From the NCBI GenBank assembly GCA_027452065.1, contig DAIDHC010000084.1, forward strand, positions 1 through 63,185: a DNA stretch of 63,185 nucleotides, written 5' to 3'. The position numbers and the translations under genes were made by a program. Source of the DNA: Bryobacterales bacterium (GTDB lineage Bacteria > Acidobacteriota > Terriglobia > Bryobacterales > Bryobacteraceae). The notes under the pieces were generated by a model. It searched no databases and was not told the origin of the DNA. It saw only the letters and a program-made list of their open reading frames with translations. Below are positions 18,732 through 27,522 of this stretch, piece by piece; the stretch's first letter is position 1, and each line of letters starts with the position of its first letter.

Positions 18732-19384
18732 GCGGCGGCGGCTCGCAGAACGAAGCTGGCCGTTTCCATGCCGAATCCGGAGACCGAGGGCACCCATGCG
18801 AGCAGTTTGATCGGAACGGCGAAAGCGCAGACGAGCAAAGCCGGCGTCTCGATCCAGTAGAGCCACTTTCGGGCCAGCGCACCCACGCTGCTAAACCCTT
18901 GCCAGCCTTGCACCGTGATGGCCGAGATCAAAGGTAGGCAAAGCACAGGGAGTATCATCCAGCGGACGAGCCATAGCACGGCGTTGAAGATGGCCAGTAC
19001 AGTTGCAGGCTTCAATGGCCTTTGCGACTTCAGAGTCAGGAAGGATGCGAGGCCCAATGCCGGCGCCGAACTGTAATCGGACCAGCGCGCCAGAAGGTAG
19101 TAGAGGGCGAGGAGGACGATGGCGACCAGCGAGAGAGGAAGCAAATTGCGCAAGGCCGCGCGCCATGCCGCGGTTGCGGAATGCTCCTCTTGCCGGAAAA
19201 AGACCAGCGCCGACGCATAGGCCCAACAAGCGCCGCACACCAGGACCACGGCGATGAAAGCGCTCCACAGCAGAGAAGACGTTGAGGATTCGCCAATCCC
19301 GAGCCAGTAATAGCCGAGCCATAGCAGCAGCGTGTTCGCGATCAAGTGAGCGGCGGAAAGTATGCGCAATTCTCTCGTCGGCAT
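18635..19384 (-). CDS. Integral membrane protein of unknown function
   Basis: A 249-aa polytopic protein with about six hydrophobic segments (for example LLLWLGYYWLGI, FIAVVLVCGACWAYA, LSLVAIVLLALYYLLA, MILPVLCLPLISAI, YLLFLAAWLLLAFATA). I do not recognise the family. It is the last gene of the operon DUF1175 - macroglobulin - membrane protein: its ATG overlaps the macroglobulin stop (TGATG), indicating translational coupling. It may anchor or assist the exported macroglobulin. The 3' 97 bp are antisense to the end of the SpoIID fusion gene. Confidence 0.75.
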   Translation of the reverse strand: MPTRELRILSAAHLIANTLLLWLGYYWLGIGESSTSSLLWSAFIAVVLVCGACWAYASALVFFRQEEHSATAAWRAALRNLLPLSLVAIVLLALYYLLARWSDYSSAPALGLASFLTLKSQRPLKPATVLAIFNAVLWLVRWMILPVLCLPLISAITVQGWQGFSSVGALARKWLYWIETPALLVCAFAVPIKLLAWVPSVSGFGMETASFVLRAAAAYLLFLAAWLLLAFATAGGKPRFTQAKTVASP

Positions 19385-22300
19385 CAGCGCACCTCCAGCC
19401 GGCGGCTTTCGGTGGTCGCCATGACGCCGCTCTGGTACATGGGGCCGATCCGCGCGGGACTCACTTGAAAGACTCCCGGGTTGACCACTTTCAGCAAATA
19501 GAAGTATTGCTGCTGCCCCGCGGGAAGATCAGTCTGGAAAATCGCCATGCGATCGTCGTGAAGCTCCCGGCGTGTGAAGAGATAGTTCCACCAGGGAGGA
19601 CGGTTGCGCAGTTCATAGGCGCTGTCGCGTTCGATGAACTCCGTGCCCGCGGGAATCGGGTCTTCGAGCATCACGTATTTCCAATCCGATCCGGTGACGG
19701 TAAGCCGGACCGCTATCAGGTCGCCCACGGAAACGGGTCCTTCCAGGGGAGCGGTATCGTAGACGATGCGATCGCCGGATTTCGAGGGGAGCAAGCGGAA
19801 ATAATCGCGCAGGAGATTCAGGGAGACGGCACCTTGTTTCTGGAAACGCGCCTCGGTGGAGTAGTATTCCGCGCGGGTTGAATAGTACAGGCGGCCCTCG
19901 CCCGACATGCTCACCCGAATGTGATTGACGCCGGCACTGAGCTTGCTTTCGTCAAGAGTGAGATCGGGCGGATTGGCAGGCGTACCCTGGTCGAATTTTT
20001 GAGTGACGACCGGCTTGCCGTTGACGTATACGATCGCGGTGAGGTTGGGCTTTAGCTCGCTGGTAGCCTTGACGTAATCGGTGAGCCCGTAGATCACCAT
20101 GGCGGTCTGCTTGGTGGACTCCCACCAGTACCCCTCGTTGCGGTGATTCATCAGCCAAACGGCGGCTTTCGGGAGAACGGGGCTGGCCTTAATTTCGTGC
20201 GCCAACAGCTTTGCGACGAAGGCTGTCGCCTCGGGCGTGGCGTCTTCGGAGAAGTCGAGCATGTCGTCGCGCGTGGCCGGCCACCAGGCCTGCTCACCAT
20301 CCTGTTGCGCGCTCCGTTCCAGCGCCCCGGCGATGGCGGCCGCGCGGCCATCCTTCGTCTCTTCGAAGGCGAGGCCGAGGAGCGCCTGTCCATAGGGCGA
20401 CAGCGAGGCGCGGCGTTCGTAGATCCGGTTCATCTCCGCAATGTCCGGCTGTGACGCCAGTGCGAGAGCATAGATGGTATATGCGCGGAGATCACCGGCC
20501 ATCTCGTGATCGGCAGCCAGATTCTTCTTGAGCCATCCGGCGCCTTTGGCAATATAGGCTTGGTTAACTCCGGCGCCGGCGGACCGGGCCTGCAGCAGCC
20601 CGGCGACGACGTAGGCGGTCATGAAGGGATGGCTGTCATCGGTCTGCCACCATCCCCACCCGCCGTCGTCGTGCTGAAAGCTGTAAAGGCGATCCAGACC
20701 GGCCTGAATCTTCTCCCGCAAGGCAGCTTCGTCCAAGTCCACTTTGAGGTCCAAGCTTCGCACGGCATCTTGAACGATGATGTTCGGGAGGAAGCTCGAC
20801 ATGGTCTGCTCGACGCAGCCGTAGGGAAACGACGTGAGGTAGTCCAGCGCGCCGAACAAGGATCCGGCAATGGACGGCGACAGACGAAGGGAAAGGGAGC
20901 GCGAGCCCGGCTGGATGTTGTCCGGGAAGGTAAGGTCAAACGCGGCCTCGCCGCCGGGCGCAAGCGAGCCTGCGCGCGATTGCGCGAGCTTCACACCGGC
21001 GATGTTCACGGGAAGCCGCAGCTCGAGCGCGTCGGATTCCTCGTTTGTCAGCGCCTTACCGGTGAGGGTGACAGTTCGGACGCGCTGCGCGCGCACGCGC
21101 CAGTCCACCTTCGCTTCGCCGCGGCTCGGAACCGTGACGTCTTTGGGTCCGCCTTCGAGGATGTCGAGCCCCTGTGAATCGAGCGACACGCGCACCGTTT
21201 TCTGCCCGGCGAGATAGTTGTGAACCAGGGCGGAGATTGTCACTTCGTCGCCCTGCACCAGGAATCGCGGTACCGCGAGGCGCAGGATGAGATTCTTGCG
21301 AACGATGGTCTTGATCTGCGTGCTCCCGACCTTCGTGCCGGAAGCGACGGCGCGGGCCGTGGCGCGCCAGGTGGTGAGCGAATCCGGCAAGTCGACTTTG
21401 GCTTGCGCGTGGCCGGAGGCGTCGGTCGTCAAATCGGCGGCCCAAAACGTGGTATCGGGGAAGGCCTTGCGGATTTTCGGCTGGATCAGGCGCTCTGGCT
21501 TTAGTTGCGCCAGGCGGGAAGGGGGGCGCAACTCGGCCAAACGCATCCGGCGTTTGCCGGCTTCACCGGTGAAAAAGTACTGCGTCGAGCTGTCGGTGAT
21601 GACGCGATTGAAGGCGTCTCCATAGAAGAAATGCAGGATGTCTTGTGTGGTGTCGCGGCGGATGGCGTAGATCGCCTCATCCACAACGCCGAGGCTCAGA
21701 TCCGTTCGAGGGACCGGCTTCCCATCGGTACCGGTTACATCGACGCGGTATTCGGCTGTGTCGCCCGGCTTGTACTGTGGCTTGTCCGTGGTCACCTTTA
21801 CATTCAACTGGTGCTGCACGGGCGGCACTCTGAGATATTTCTGGGAATTGAAGAGCGTGCCGTTGCGGACAAACGCGGCGGATATGGTGATGCCGGGTTC
21901 GTCGGCGGCGGTGACGGGGACATTGTAGGAAACGGTGGCGCCTTCCGAGCGCAGCAGTTGGTGCTCACGGACCTCGGCCCCCTCCACGGTGATGTAGACG
22001 GCAGTGCCGGGCTGTCCGGCGACTATCAGCAGATGTGCTGTGTCCCCGGCCTTGTAGCTCTTCTGGTCGGGGATGATTTGCACGCTTTGGTCTTGCCGGT
22101 CGAAATCCCAGCCACCGCTGCCCGAGACCCAGACGAACGAGCTAGCCTCCGGCACCCGGCCTTCGGGCGTGTGCGCGCTCGCGCGAACCCGGTAACTTCC
22201 CCCTCGCGGCGGCAGCGTTAAGGCGGCGTCGGCCGAGCCGTTTACGGACAAGTCGACATCGGTTGAGCTTTTCACCTCATAGGTCTTGGTCTCGATTGGA

Positions 22301-23988
22301 TTCCACTGCAGGAGGTCGACGCGCACCCGCGTCCGGACGGGCTGGTTGTCGTAGTTGCGGGCCTGGACGTGGAATGTGGCACGGCTACCGGGCGAATACA
22401 CATATTGGCCCGGCTCGACGTTGAGGGCGAAGCTGGCGTATGTGGCGATCACCCATCCCGTGCCGGTGATCTCGCGATTCCCCGCGTCGGTCACTCCGGC
22501 GTCAATTCGGTAGAGATAGTCGGCTTTGTTTTTCGAAAGCCCGGTGGGAATATCGATGACCAGTTTTCCGTCGGCATCGAGCTGTCCTTCCCGGAGGCCG
22601 ACCTGATCACCGTGATCGTCGGAATCGTCTCGCGGATTGGACTGGAACGTACTGTCATCCGGGTCGTACCAGATCGGCAGGCGGTAGTGCTGGCGGTAAA
22701 TGGAGTAGCTTACGTGAGCGCCGGCGACAGGTTCGCCGTAAAAATAGCGAGCGTCAATGGTTGCCCGGGCGGTCTCGCCTTCCAATACGCGCGACTGGGC
22801 GGGCGTGACGTGCACCTCGTATTCCGGCTTCTTGTATTCCCGAACTTCGAAGTTGCCCGACATGAGCGCGTCGCCGGACTTCACTTGAATCCAGTAGAAT
22901 CCGAGCGATGCGCCCGGAGGGAGCACGATGTCATCGTGAATCGTGCCGACGGCGGTGGGGGTGAGAGTCTTCTGGTAGATCGATTTTTGATCATCGTCCA
23001 GGATCTCGACGGATAGTTTCCTGCCGGCGGGAAGCTGATAACCCGTCGTTCCCACCAATCGGAAGATGCCCTTGAAGTGGAGAATGTCGCCGGGACGGTA
23101 AACGGGACGGTCGGTATAGATGTAGCCGGTCCACTGATCGGCATCGGGGCTGGTATAACCGCTGAGGACGTTCACGGCGACGTCGCGGCCGTTTCGCGCG
23201 ACCAGGCGGAGATCGGTTCCTTGCGCGGGCCAGGCGCCGAACTCCGCGATTCCCTCACTGTTGGTGACCGCTTGGCCGGCGACGCCGCTTCTCCCAACAG
23301 CCGTAATGGTGATGCCGCTCATCGGCTGGCCGGTGCGGCGATCCATCACCATGTTGAGGGAGCGGCCGTTGGCGCTCTTGGTGATCATCACCAGATCGGA
23401 GAGGAAGAGCAGTGTGTAGGCGCGCAAGTCCTTATGGACGGCCTCCACCAGATAAACCCCTTTGCCCGCGACGTTCAACTGGACATCCTGGCGCTGCCAG
23501 CGCGAGGAATCTTGCACGGGCTGGACGAAGGAGAGCACCATCTGGTCCGGATTCAATACGGGGGCTTCGGCGTACCGCGTGCCTTTCGAAGGGGAGGTGG
23601 AGGCGGATTTGGCGGGAAGCAAGCTTTGGAAATGTGCGCTGGGCGATTCGGTGAATTGCGCGCGCAAAGATAGCCGGATGTTGGTGCGAAGCCGGTGTTT
23701 CCAGGCGTGAATCCGTTCGAGCAGAGTGCGAGCGCCCCGTGGGCGCGGAACGCTGCCTCCGAACTGGTGCGAATCGTCGAGTTGCTCAAAAAACCTGACC
23801 GGATCGTTGACGCGGTAAACACGGAATTCGAGCGAATCCACGTTCCAGGAGCTGACCGAGACCGTGGGCTTTCCGTTGGATTCATACGTCCGGAAGCTGG
23901 CGAGAGAGAAATACGGTTGGCTCTCGCTCTGGCCCAGTCCGATGGCCGCGGCGGCGAAAACCAATGCCAGCTTAATCAGCGCGCGCAT
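19384..23988 (-). CDS. Alpha-2-macroglobulin family protein with thioester motif
   Basis: Large exported protease-trap protein of about 1534 aa. The ATG at 23988 is chosen because GAGGT precedes it and it begins a signal peptide (MRALIKLALVFAAAAIGLG); the longer frame lacks one. There is no lipobox cysteine, unlike E. coli ECAM. Successive MG domains include YIYTDRPVYRPGDILHFKG (MG2) and the A2M signature TTFWAADLTTDASGHAQ. The thioester site is C1058-V-E-Q1061 in YGCVEQTMSS, so Cys and Gln for a reactive thioester are both kept. The helical TED domain follows (DDGGWGWW), then a C-terminal receptor-binding-like region. In bacteria such proteins are proposed to trap foreign proteases when the outer membrane is breached. 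Its start overlaps the DUF1175 gene by 17 nt. Confidence 0.93.
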   Translation of the reverse strand: MRALIKLALVFAAAAIGLGQSESQPYFSLASFRTYESNGKPTVSVSSWNVDSLEFRVYRVNDPVRFFEQLDDSHQFGGSVPRPRGARTLLERIHAWKHRLRTNIRLSLRAQFTESPSAHFQSLLPAKSASTSPSKGTRYAEAPVLNPDQMVLSFVQPVQDSSRWQRQDVQLNVAGKGVYLVEAVHKDLRAYTLLFLSDLVMITKSANGRSLNMVMDRRTGQPMSGITITAVGRSGVAGQAVTNSEGIAEFGAWPAQGTDLRLVARNGRDVAVNVLSGYTSPDADQWTGYIYTDRPVYRPGDILHFKGIFRLVGTTGYQLPAGRKLSVEILDDDQKSIYQKTLTPTAVGTIHDDIVLPPGASLGFYWIQVKSGDALMSGNFEVREYKKPEYEVHVTPAQSRVLEGETARATIDARYFYGEPVAGAHVSYSIYRQHYRLPIWYDPDDSTFQSNPRDDSDDHGDQVGLREGQLDADGKLVIDIPTGLSKNKADYLYRIDAGVTDAGNREITGTGWVIATYASFALNVEPGQYVYSPGSRATFHVQARNYDNQPVRTRVRVDLLQWNPIETKTYEVKSSTDVDLSVNGSADAALTLPPRGGSYRVRASAHTPEGRVPEASSFVWVSGSGGWDFDRQDQSVQIIPDQKSYKAGDTAHLLIVAGQPGTAVYITVEGAEVREHQLLRSEGATVSYNVPVTAADEPGITISAAFVRNGTLFNSQKYLRVPPVQHQLNVKVTTDKPQYKPGDTAEYRVDVTGTDGKPVPRTDLSLGVVDEAIYAIRRDTTQDILHFFYGDAFNRVITDSSTQYFFTGEAGKRRMRLAELRPPSRLAQLKPERLIQPKIRKAFPDTTFWAADLTTDASGHAQAKVDLPDSLTTWRATARAVASGTKVGSTQIKTIVRKNLILRLAVPRFLVQGDEVTISALVHNYLAGQKTVRVSLDSQGLDILEGGPKDVTVPSRGEAKVDWRVRAQRVRTVTLTGKALTNEESDALELRLPVNIAGVKLAQSRAGSLAPGGEAAFDLTFPDNIQPGSRSLSLRLSPSIAGSLFGALDYLTSFPYGCVEQTMSSFLPNIIVQDAVRSLDLKVDLDEAALREKIQAGLDRLYSFQHDDGGWGWWQTDDSHPFMTAYVVAGLLQARSAGAGVNQAYIAKGAGWLKKNLAADHEMAGDLRAYTIYALALASQPDIAEMNRIYERRASLSPYGQALLGLAFEETKDGRAAAIAGALERSAQQDGEQAWWPATRDDMLDFSEDATPEATAFVAKLLAHEIKASPVLPKAAVWLMNHRNEGYWWESTKQTAMVIYGLTDYVKATSELKPNLTAIVYVNGKPVVTQKFDQGTPANPPDLTLDESKLSAGVNHIRVSMSGEGRLYYSTRAEYYSTEARFQKQGAVSLNLLRDYFRLLPSKSGDRIVYDTAPLEGPVSVGDLIAVRLTVTGSDWKYVMLEDPIPAGTEFIERDSAYELRNRPPWWNYLFTRRELHDDRMAIFQTDLPAGQQQYFYLLKVVNPGVFQVSPARIGPMYQSGVMATTESRRLEVR

Positions 23989-25045
23989 CCAACACCTCAC
24001 TTCGGGTGACGAGAATGTTCCAGCGAAAGACGCCGAGGAAGTTCGGATTGGCGGCAACGGGCCGCCATTCCGGTTGCGGATATTGCAACAGTTCGCCGAC
24101 TGTGAGCCGTTTCATCTCGCCCGCGGCGATTGCGCCGGAAGCTTCGTTCGGCCGGGAGCGCTCGGGGCCGGTGTGATAAATCACGTAGCGATTCACGTCC
24201 ACGCTGAACTGGCTTGCGCCGAGGTAGATCATGCTATGAAAAGCGCCGCGATTGTCTTCCTGGCGGTAGAAGAGCAGATCGCCGGGCAGCGCATATTCCA
24301 GATTGCGGCCGACCAGGTGCGTGTTGAACCGCCAGAGAGTACGCACGTCCGCGAATTGGAGAAAGCCGCCGTCCGAGGCGTCGGGAGGCTCGAAGCCGCC
24401 GGATTTCGCGCGAAACAGACCAGCGCCGAGGGGTGTGAAAGGATAGGCGTATTTTTCGACGGAATCGAAGGCAGGAATGGTGGGGAGCCGCGCGGAATCG
24501 GCCCAGGCGCTATCGTGTGTGTGCAGGGCTTCGCGATAGGCGTACCGGATGAGCGCCGCACAATCGTTGATTTCGCGGGGGCGCTCGCGGGCGGGGCGGA
24601 AGTATTGCGCTTCGGCAAGGTAAGTAAACCAACGGCGGAAACTTTCGCGATCGTGCTCACTATCCAGGCGGAGGAAGTCGGGCGTGCCATCGGAAAGCTG
24701 GTCGCGCCAATCGGGACGAAGCTGCAGTTCAGCAGCGAGGGCGTTGCCGGGATCCCCGGCACGAATGGTCAACTTTCCGGGCAGCACTCCGGCGCGAATA
24801 CGCGCCAGCCAATTTTCGCCATGGCGAGTGATTTCGACAATCGAAGCTCGCACGGCATTCTTGCCCAAAGAAATCTGGGGCGCGCGCCGGAACGTCCCCT
24901 CAATTGAAAGTGTGGCAACGTCGTCGCCGTTGGCCAGAATCGCAGCCGGTTCGATCGACACGCGAGCGGCCTTGTGTTTATGGACCAGGCGGGACGAAAT
25001 ACCGGCCGCCGCGACACATACCAACACCCCGGCGCCCCAACGCAT
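23972..25045 (-). CDS. DUF1175 family protein, macroglobulin partner (YfaT-like)
   Basis: A 357-aa protein with an N-terminal hydrophobic segment (MRWGAGVLVCVAAAG), a small Ig-like beta region at about 30-110, and a C-terminal domain. This matches the DUF1175 family, found next to the macroglobulin yfaS in E. coli as yfaT (from memory). The C-terminal domain contains NDCAALIRYAYREAL (C162) and GAFHSMIYLG (H270), a Cys/His arrangement like NlpC/P60 cysteine peptidases, plus the ALPGDLLFY turn typical of that fold. Peptidoglycan amidase or peptidase activity is inference. The ATG at 25045 is chosen over the TTG at 25057, which lies only 3 nt from the TATAAT box. First gene of the macroglobulin operon. 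Confidence 0.8.
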   Translation of the reverse strand: MRWGAGVLVCVAAAGISSRLVHKHKAARVSIEPAAILANGDDVATLSIEGTFRRAPQISLGKNAVRASIVEITRHGENWLARIRAGVLPGKLTIRAGDPGNALAAELQLRPDWRDQLSDGTPDFLRLDSEHDRESFRRWFTYLAEAQYFRPARERPREINDCAALIRYAYREALHTHDSAWADSARLPTIPAFDSVEKYAYPFTPLGAGLFRAKSGGFEPPDASDGGFLQFADVRTLWRFNTHLVGRNLEYALPGDLLFYRQEDNRGAFHSMIYLGASQFSVDVNRYVIYHTGPERSRPNEASGAIAAGEMKRLTVGELLQYPQPEWRPVAANPNFLGVFRWNILVTRSEVLDARAD

Positions 25046-25060
25046 GCCCACGGTCAAGTG

Positions 25061-25066
25061 ATTATA
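25061..25066 (-). promoter_or_regulatory. -10 box of the macroglobulin operon
   Basis: A perfect TATAAT on the minus strand, 15 nt before the DUF1175 ATG. The -35 position at 17 nt reads GGCACT, a poor match, so an activator or another sigma factor may be needed. Confidence 0.5.
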
Positions 25067-25112
25067 GCCGAAGGCGATGCGGTAGTGCCCGGCCGGACTA
25101 CAGGGGACGCTG

Positions 25113-25346
25113 ATGATGCCGGCGATGGCGATGTCGTGTGCGGCCCAGCCCAGTGGGGACCTCTTGCAAGCGAGTATTCAGGCCAGCAGTCCGGTGCATG
25201 AAATTCCGTCTTGCGTTGTGGCGACGGCGGCGGTGTGTACGGCGATCCCGGCGGTGATTCCGTTGAGTGCGAAGTGGGTGGCGGAGAGGGCCGACGGCGT
25301 GCCGGACCCGGCGCTGGAGGCGCAATTGTGGAAGGAGATCGGGTAA
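25113..25346 (+). CDS. Possible small protein, doubtful
   Basis: A 77-codon frame lies between two leftward genes and is preceded closely by an in-frame stop. Its codons follow the G/C-ending preference of the neighbourhood, and the end (SAKWVAERADGVPDPALEAQLWKEIG) looks like a natural helix. I recognise no family, there is no Shine-Dalgarno, and GC-rich chance frames are common here. Otherwise the 329-bp interval 25046-25374 holds only the macroglobulin operon promoter. Confidence 0.25.
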   Translation: MMPAMAMSCAAQPSGDLLQASIQASSPVHEIPSCVVATAAVCTAIPAVIPLSAKWVAERADGVPDPALEAQLWKEIG

Positions 25347-25374
25347 GACAGGCGGGCGCGGGGGTGCGCCGCGG

Positions 25375-26280
25375 CTAGAGGCGTTCCAGGAAACTTTCCA
25401 GGTCGTGCGGGTTGACGGCGGGTTCGCCGGGGGCGACGTTGCTCAGGCGGCCGAGCTTCATCCACTCTTCGAGTTGGCCGACGAGGCTGAACAGATGGTC
25501 GAAGGAATCGACGATGAACAGCAGCGGCTGGTAATGATCGATCTCGAAGGACTGATTGATGGCCCATTCGAGCTGGATCGGATATCGCTGGACGTCGGGC
25601 GAGTCGATGGCGTGGGCGATTTCGCCGAAGGAGCTGAGCAGGCCGCTGCCGTAGACTTTCAGACCGGCGGGCGAGCGCATGAGGCCGAACTCGACGGTGA
25701 ACCAGAAGAAGCGGGCCATGGCGCGGATGACGCTGGTGAGCGTTTCGAGGCGCCGGTCGTGGTCGCCGATGCCGGCGGCGATTTCTACCGCGGTGTGCGC
25801 GCACTCGCCGAAGCGGACCAGGGCCTCGGCGAAGTTGCGATCGGTGTGCATGGGGACATGGCCGGCGACGTCGTGAAAGATATCGGGCTCGGGAAGGTAG
25901 TCGAGGTGGTCGGGGCGGCGGATGGTGATGGTGGTGGGAAATTCGCGGTTCCGCAGGCAATCGAAGAACACGAACGCCGGCACGTAGCCGCTGACAGGCC
26001 TGGCGCGGAAACCGGTGAGGGGGTTGAGAAAGCGGTTGACGTCATCGAGGCGCGGCACGTGGAGAGGATCGAGGCAGAGCGAGCCGACGCCCTTCAGAAA
26101 ATGGGCGTTGGCGTAGCGTTCCCACCGGGGACTCAGGCGCTCGAACAGGAGGCGCCAGGCGTTGTGATTTTCGGGCGAGTAGAGATGGTAGGGCTGTTCG
26201 ATGTAGAGCTGGCCGGCTGAGCGCGCGGAATCGATAAACGGGGCCTCGCCGGTGGTGAGTCCTGTGGCTACCGCTTCCAT
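25375..26280 (-). CDS. phhA: Phenylalanine 4-monooxygenase
   Basis: Converts L-phenylalanine to L-tyrosine using O2, tetrahydropterin and non-haem iron. The 2-His-1-Glu facial triad is visible: H136 and H141 in FHDVAGHVPMH, E197 in FTVEFGL. The upstream PVSGYVPAFVFFDCLRNREFPTT segment also matches the catalytic domain, and there is no regulatory ACT domain, as usual for bacterial forms. The H141-E197 distance is about 15 residues longer than in Chromobacterium PheH as I remember it. The gene is divergent from homogentisate dioxygenase across a palindromic operator. TATACC sits 6 nt before its ATG with no Shine-Dalgarno, so it may be leaderless. Confidence 0.93.
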   Translation of the reverse strand: MEAVATGLTTGEAPFIDSARSAGQLYIEQPYHLYSPENHNAWRLLFERLSPRWERYANAHFLKGVGSLCLDPLHVPRLDDVNRFLNPLTGFRARPVSGYVPAFVFFDCLRNREFPTTITIRRPDHLDYLPEPDIFHDVAGHVPMHTDRNFAEALVRFGECAHTAVEIAAGIGDHDRRLETLTSVIRAMARFFWFTVEFGLMRSPAGLKVYGSGLLSSFGEIAHAIDSPDVQRYPIQLEWAINQSFEIDHYQPLLFIVDSFDHLFSLVGQLEEWMKLGRLSNVAPGEPAVNPHDLESFLERL

Positions 26281-26286
26281 GTCTCA

Positions 26287-26292
26287 GGTATA
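26287..26292 (-). promoter_or_regulatory. -10-like box of phhA
   Basis: TATACC on the minus strand, followed by six bases (TGAGAC) and the phhA ATG. It lies 3 bp from the edge of the palindrome. Confidence 0.4.
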
Positions 26293-26295
26293 TCA

Positions 26296-26313
26296 CACCA
26301 CATACATGTGGTG
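26296..26313. promoter_or_regulatory. 18-bp perfect palindrome, candidate operator between phhA and hmgA
   Basis: CACCACATACATGTGGTG has 8-bp perfect arms around a 2-bp centre. It lies inside the spacer between an ATCACA -35-like word (26292-26297) and the TATGAT -10 (26315-26320) of the rightward operon, and 3 bp from the phhA -10 box. A dimeric regulator bound here could block both divergent promoters. The regulator is unknown and is not encoded in the window. The position suggests control by an aromatic amino acid or pathway intermediate. Confidence 0.65.
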
Positions 26314-26314
26314 C

Positions 26315-26320
26315 TATGAT
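26315..26320 (+). promoter_or_regulatory. -10 box of the homogentisate operon
   Basis: TATGAT, 17 bp downstream of ATCACA (4 of 6 matches to TTGACA). The start codon is 77 nt further, behind an AGGAGG ribosome binding site at 26387-26392. Confidence 0.45.
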
Positions 26321-26397
26321 GCGATCGAACGTTCCCGGGCCGATGGCGGTGATCGGAGGCGGCATTGGGGGCGTATGCTAGCAAGCAGGAGGCGGCG

Positions 26398-27519
26398 ATG
26401 TATCCGTTGAAGAAAGGCAAGACAGCAAGCCAGGCGCATGTCGGCCTGCCGGAGGGAACGTTTGAGGAGGAGCACGGCAGGAAGGGATTCTACGGGAAGT
26501 CAGCGCACCTGTATCACGCGCATCCGCCGACGGGGTGGATTCGATTTGAAGGGAAGCTGAGGCCACACTGCCTGGACCTGAACCTGGTGCGGCCGACGGA
26601 CCAGGAGGATGCGGAGGGGCGGCCGGCGGCGGTGCTGGGAAACGGGGACATTCGCGTGCTGGTATCGCGGCGGACGGAGGCGATGCCGTTCTATTTTCGT
26701 AATGCGGATGGGGACGAGCTGTACTTTGTGCACCGTGGGCGGGGAGTGGTGGAGACGGACTTCGGGCCAATGGAGTTCGAGCCGGGCGACTACATCAACA
26801 TTCCGCGGGCGGTGACATACCGGGTGAAGCCGGAGACGCGGGACAATTTTTTCCTGATCTTCGAATCGAAGGGCGAGTTTGAGCAGCCGGACAAGGGGCT
26901 GCTGGGGCAGCACGCGCTGTACGATCCGGCCGTGCTGGTGACGCCGGAACCGGCGCCGCAGCTTGACGACCAGGAGGAATGGGAAGTGAGGATTCAGGCC
27001 GACGGTGAGATATCGAAGGTTGTGTATCCGTTCAACCCGATGGACGTGGTGGGATGGAAGGGCGATTTGACGGCGTGGAAGCTGAACATGCGGGACATAC
27101 GGCCGGTGATGAGCCATCGGGCGCATCTGCCGCCGAGCGCGCACACAACGTTTGTGACGGCGGGGGCGGTGGTGTGCAGCTTTCTGCCGCGGCCGCTGGA
27201 ACAGGATGAGGACGCGTTGCGGGTGCCTTTTTACCACCGCAACACGGACTACGACGAGTTCATTTTCTATCACGACGGAGATTTCTTCAGCAGGGACAAC
27301 ATCCGGGCCGGGATGGCAACGCTGCATCCGCGGGGAATTCATCATGGACCGCATCCGAAGGCGCTGGCGAATCAGAAGAAGAAGACGCACACGGATGAAT
27401 ACGCGGTGATGCTGGACGGGCTGAACCCGATCCACGTTCTGCCAGTGGGCGAGGCGGTGGAGTGGAAGGACTACTGGGCGAGTTGGATCGAGAACAAGCC
27501 CACGGAGACGCTGAAGTAA
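26398..27519 (+). CDS. hmgA: Homogentisate 1,2-dioxygenase
   Basis: Opens the homogentisate ring to maleylacetoacetate in tyrosine catabolism, using Fe(II) and O2. The ATG at 26398 is set by AGGAGG ending 5 nt before it. The 373-aa bicupin protein contains YHRNTDYDEFIFYHDGDFF and GMATLHPRGIHHGPHP, carrying the His/Glu/His iron ligands of this family, and an N-terminal cupin with DELYFVHRGRGVVETDFGP. It is of the shorter bacterial type. It heads an operon with an acyl-CoA synthetase (3-nt gap) and a lactonase. No fumarylacetoacetase or maleylacetoacetate isomerase is in the window. Confidence 0.88.
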   Translation: MYPLKKGKTASQAHVGLPEGTFEEEHGRKGFYGKSAHLYHAHPPTGWIRFEGKLRPHCLDLNLVRPTDQEDAEGRPAAVLGNGDIRVLVSRRTEAMPFYFRNADGDELYFVHRGRGVVETDFGPMEFEPGDYINIPRAVTYRVKPETRDNFFLIFESKGEFEQPDKGLLGQHALYDPAVLVTPEPAPQLDDQEEWEVRIQADGEISKVVYPFNPMDVVGWKGDLTAWKLNMRDIRPVMSHRAHLPPSAHTTFVTAGAVVCSFLPRPLEQDEDALRVPFYHRNTDYDEFIFYHDGDFFSRDNIRAGMATLHPRGIHHGPHPKALANQKKKTHTDEYAVMLDGLNPIHVLPVGEAVEWKDYWASWIENKPTETLK

Positions 27520-27522
27520 GCG

